From: Xanthomonas arboricola pv. populi
Lineage (GTDB): Bacteria > Pseudomonadota > Gammaproteobacteria > Xanthomonadales > Xanthomonadaceae
Length of the DNA: 64,000 nt
Direction: 5' to 3'
Assembly: GCF_002939945.1 (NCBI RefSeq)
Contig: NZ_MDEB01000005.1
Coordinates: forward strand, 62,001-126,000
Position numbers and translations under genes: made by a program. Shown here in pieces: positions 61,869 through 64,000 of this stretch (positions are counted from its first letter, which is position 1; each line of letters begins with the position of its first letter). Under the pieces are notes generated by a model that made no database searches, was not told the DNA's origin, and saw only the letters and a program-made list of their open reading frames with translations.

Positions 61869-64000
61869 TCAGAAGCGCTGGGTGTACTGCAGGTAGCTGT
61901 AGCGTCCGGGGATGGCATAGGCCGAATCGAACGAGTTGGCAGAGGCGCTGAGCGCCACCGGCGGGTCGCGGTCGAAGACATTGTTCAAACCCACACGCAC
62001 GGTCGCATTCCACGGCAGCTGGTAAGACACCTGCATATCGTTGAACGCAGTCGCCGCGACGTGGCGATAGCTGCCGGTGTCGTCCAGCTCGGAGTCGTAG
62101 TCCTTCATGCCCGAGTAGTAACGCACGGCCCAGTTGGCGGCCAGGTTGCCGTAGCTCCAGTCCAGGGTGAGCGTGCCGCGCGTGCGCCAGTTCGGGTTGT
62201 CGGTGTGGTAGATGCCGTTGTAGCTCTCCCACGCCGAATTGTCGTCCTGCTTCTGCTCGTTGACGGCCACGTAGGTCGAATCCAGCGTCAGCATGAACTG
62301 GCCGATCGCGGTCTGCGGGAGCTTGTAACGCGCGGTGAAATCGTAGCCTTGCATGCGTTGCCCGCCGACGTTCACCGGCTGGATCACCAGGCCGGTAATG
62401 GCGCCGGTGGCATCGCGCGTGACCAGGTCGCAGAACGCCGAGACATTGAACTGGTAACACTGCGACAGGATCTGGTTGGCGCTGAATTCGGTGATGGCGT
62501 CGGTGATCTTGATCTTCCACCAGTCCAGCGACACGTCCAGGCCTTGCACCGAGGCGGGGCTGTAGACGAAACCGAGCGTGGCGTTCTTGGACTTTTCCGG
62601 CTGCAGGTTGGCGTTGCTGGTGTAGGTGAACGGATAGATGGTCTGGCCGGAGTTGCCGCTGGCGCTGTTGTACTCGGCCACATAACTGGCCGGCACGCCG
62701 CCGGCCGCGCATGCCGCAGCAATCGCGCCGGTGTAGGAGGTGCTGTTGGTCGAGCAGGGATCGGAATAAGTGTCGAAGCTGTCCGATGCGCCCAGGTACA
62801 GGTTTTCGATCGATGGCGCGCGGAAGCCGGTGGCGTAGTTGCCCCGGATCAACAGATCGGCGACCGGCTTCCACTTGAAGCCGAATTTGCTGTTGGTGGT
62901 GCTGCCGAAGGTGTTGTAGTCCGAATAACGCACGGCTGCGCTCAATTCCAGCAATTGCGCGCCGGCCACATCCTTCAGCAGCGGAATCGCCACTTCGGTG
63001 TAGTAGTCGTTGAGCGTGTACGAGCCGGAGGTCGGGGTGAACGAATTGCCCGAGGTGTAACCGGCCGAAATCAAGGCGTCCGGCGAGGAGAAGCCGCTTT
63101 CCTCGCGATGCTCGACACCGGCGGCAAAGCTCATCCAGCCGGCGGGAAGCTCGAACAGATCGCCGGTGAGGTTGGCGGTGAAACTGCTGTTCTTGTACTG
63201 ATAGGTGTTGTGCGCGGTGAACAGGATGTAGTCCAGCATTTCCTGGGTCACGCCACCGGCCGGCGACAAGGGATTGAACGGCACGCAGCCGGCAATGACT
63301 GCGCCACCGCTGTCCAGGCACGACAGGGTGCCATTGACGATGGCGGATGCACCGAGCGCGTTACCCAGGTTGAGCAGGTTGACATCGCCGTACTGGGTTT
63401 CGGTCTGGTCGGTCTGATTGTGCGCAAAGCCCACATCCCAACTGAACTGCCTGTCCGCAAACTGGAAGTCGCCTTCCAGCCCGGTATACACGTGGGAGGT
63501 CTTGACGTCCTGCTGGTAGGTGCGCGCGAATTCGGTCAACCGATGCGACCAACCTACATCGCGCCCGTCGCCGCCGTAGGCGCTGTTGTACGGGTTGTAG
63601 TAGCTGTCGCCGCTCATCAGGATGCCGGTGTTGACCGAGGCCAGCGGAAAGCCGGCCAGCTGCTGCGACGATTGGCGGCGGTTGTAGAGTCCATCGAACT
63701 TGAAGCGCACGTTGTCGGTGAGTGCGTAGTTGCCTTGCACGTACAAGGCGTCGCGCTTCTGCGGCGTGACCAGGTAGTTGTCCTTGGCGTAGTTGTAGCC
63801 GTAGTCGGAGGTATTGAAGGCGGTGTACTGGTCCAGGCCGTAGCGCGGATAATTGCTGTCGCCGCTGGCCGTTGCGCTGCCGGGCAACACGGTCCAGGCA
63901 CCGCTGTTGCCATCTGCACGCAGACGGCCGCTTGCCGAGTAGCTGCTATACGCCGACGACCCTGCGCCATACACCGGCTCGGCCGAGATCGCGCGGTCGC
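61869..64000 (-). CDS. TonB-dependent receptor, 3' part
   Basis: The frame is open to the right edge, so the signal peptide, TonB box and most of the plug lie outside the window; at least 710 residues are visible. The barrel shows RGNYATGFRAPSIENLYLG, LQPEKSKNATLGFVY and the C-terminal RYSYLQYTQRF, typical of the large Xanthomonas TonB receptors of the colicin I/OAR-like group, several of which import plant carbohydrates. The substrate cannot be named from this part. It converges with the chemoreceptor-like gene across two hairpins. Confidence 0.88.
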   Translation of the reverse strand, partial: DRAISAEPVYGAGSSAYSSYSASGRLRADGNSGAWTVLPGSATASGDSNYPRYGLDQYTAFNTSDYGYNYAKDNYLVTPQKRDALYVQGNYALTDNVRFKFDGLYNRRQSSQQLAGFPLASVNTGILMSGDSYYNPYNSAYGGDGRDVGWSHRLTEFARTYQQDVKTSHVYTGLEGDFQFADRQFSWDVGFAHNQTDQTETQYGDVNLLNLGNALGASAIVNGTLSCLDSGGAVIAGCVPFNPLSPAGGVTQEMLDYILFTAHNTYQYKNSSFTANLTGDLFELPAGWMSFAAGVEHREESGFSSPDALISAGYTSGNSFTPTSGSYTLNDYYTEVAIPLLKDVAGAQLLELSAAVRYSDYNTFGSTTNSKFGFKWKPVADLLIRGNYATGFRAPSIENLYLGASDSFDTYSDPCSTNSTSYTGAIAAACAAGGVPASYVAEYNSASGNSGQTIYPFTYTSNANLQPEKSKNATLGFVYSPASVQGLDVSLDWWKIKITDAITEFSANQILSQCYQFNVSAFCDLVTRDATGAITGLVIQPVNVGGQRMQGYDFTARYKLPQTAIGQFMLTLDSTYVAVNEQKQDDNSAWESYNGIYHTDNPNWRTRGTLTLDWSYGNLAANWAVRYYSGMKDYDSELDDTGSYRHVAATAFNDMQVSYQLPWNATVRVGLNNVFDRDPPVALSASANSFDSAYAIPGRYSYLQYTQRF

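Overview
The window is high-GC chromosomal DNA from a gammaproteobacterium of the genus Xanthomonas or a very close relative. The main evidence is a complete sux sucrose-uptake locus (amylosucrase-like hydrolase, TonB-dependent receptor, sucrose permease, LacI regulator), together with outer-membrane porins and TonB receptors in place of inducible ABC sugar systems, and dispersed short palindromic elements of a Xanthomonas type. The species cannot be fixed from sequence alone. No rRNA, tRNA, CRISPR array, transposase or phage gene was found; this is core chromosome with many small intergenic repeats.

Layout. 1-2,886: the end of rsgA, a DUF1704/QEGLA putative metallopeptidase and a DJ-1/PfpI protein. 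3,341-10,507: the sux locus, with two matching operator-like palindromes between the divergent suxA and suxC. 10,896-17,938: a PhaB-like reductase and a citrate/tricarboxylate module (CitMHS permease, OprO/P-type porin, TctD/TctE two-component system, periplasmic binding protein without permease or ATPase). 18,132-22,740: a NarL/LuxR-type response regulator, an aldo/keto reductase and a Fur-box-linked TonB receptor. 22,963-31,152: a C4-dicarboxylate module (hybrid sensor kinase, porin, DctA, malic enzyme). 31,404-43,535: a secreted GH92 mannosidase, a small zinc protein, a glycosyltransferase/ligase pair, lpxL, waaA, tolC, a Pcm-like methyltransferase and a TetR regulator. 43,803-46,811: a membrane diguanylate cyclase with a propeller sensor.

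46,848-57,719 is the branched-chain amino acid region: a LysR regulator divergent from leuC-leuD-leuB, converging on an opposite-strand operon ilvL-ilvC-ilvG-ilvM-ilvA-leuA. The second operon has a classic attenuator: a 40-codon leader ORF with a run of Leu/Val/Ile codons, an antiterminator segment and a terminator hairpin. 57,980-64,000 holds a gamma-glutamyltransferase-family protein, a soluble chemoreceptor-like protein whose sensor-like domain lies after the signalling domain, and the 3' part of a TonB receptor that runs off the right edge.

Several repeat families recur. Family A is a 100-bp nested palindrome (four copies, three between convergent genes); family B is 103 bp (two copies, each paired with an A). 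The two A+B composites are in opposite orientation and flank about 20 kb. Family C has 29-bp inverted arms of GGGAAT/GATTCCC units (three full copies plus one tandem tract); one copy supplies the last codons and stop of leuC. A separate unique array of five heptamers at exact 16-bp spacing ends in a 28-bp perfect palindrome upstream of suxR.
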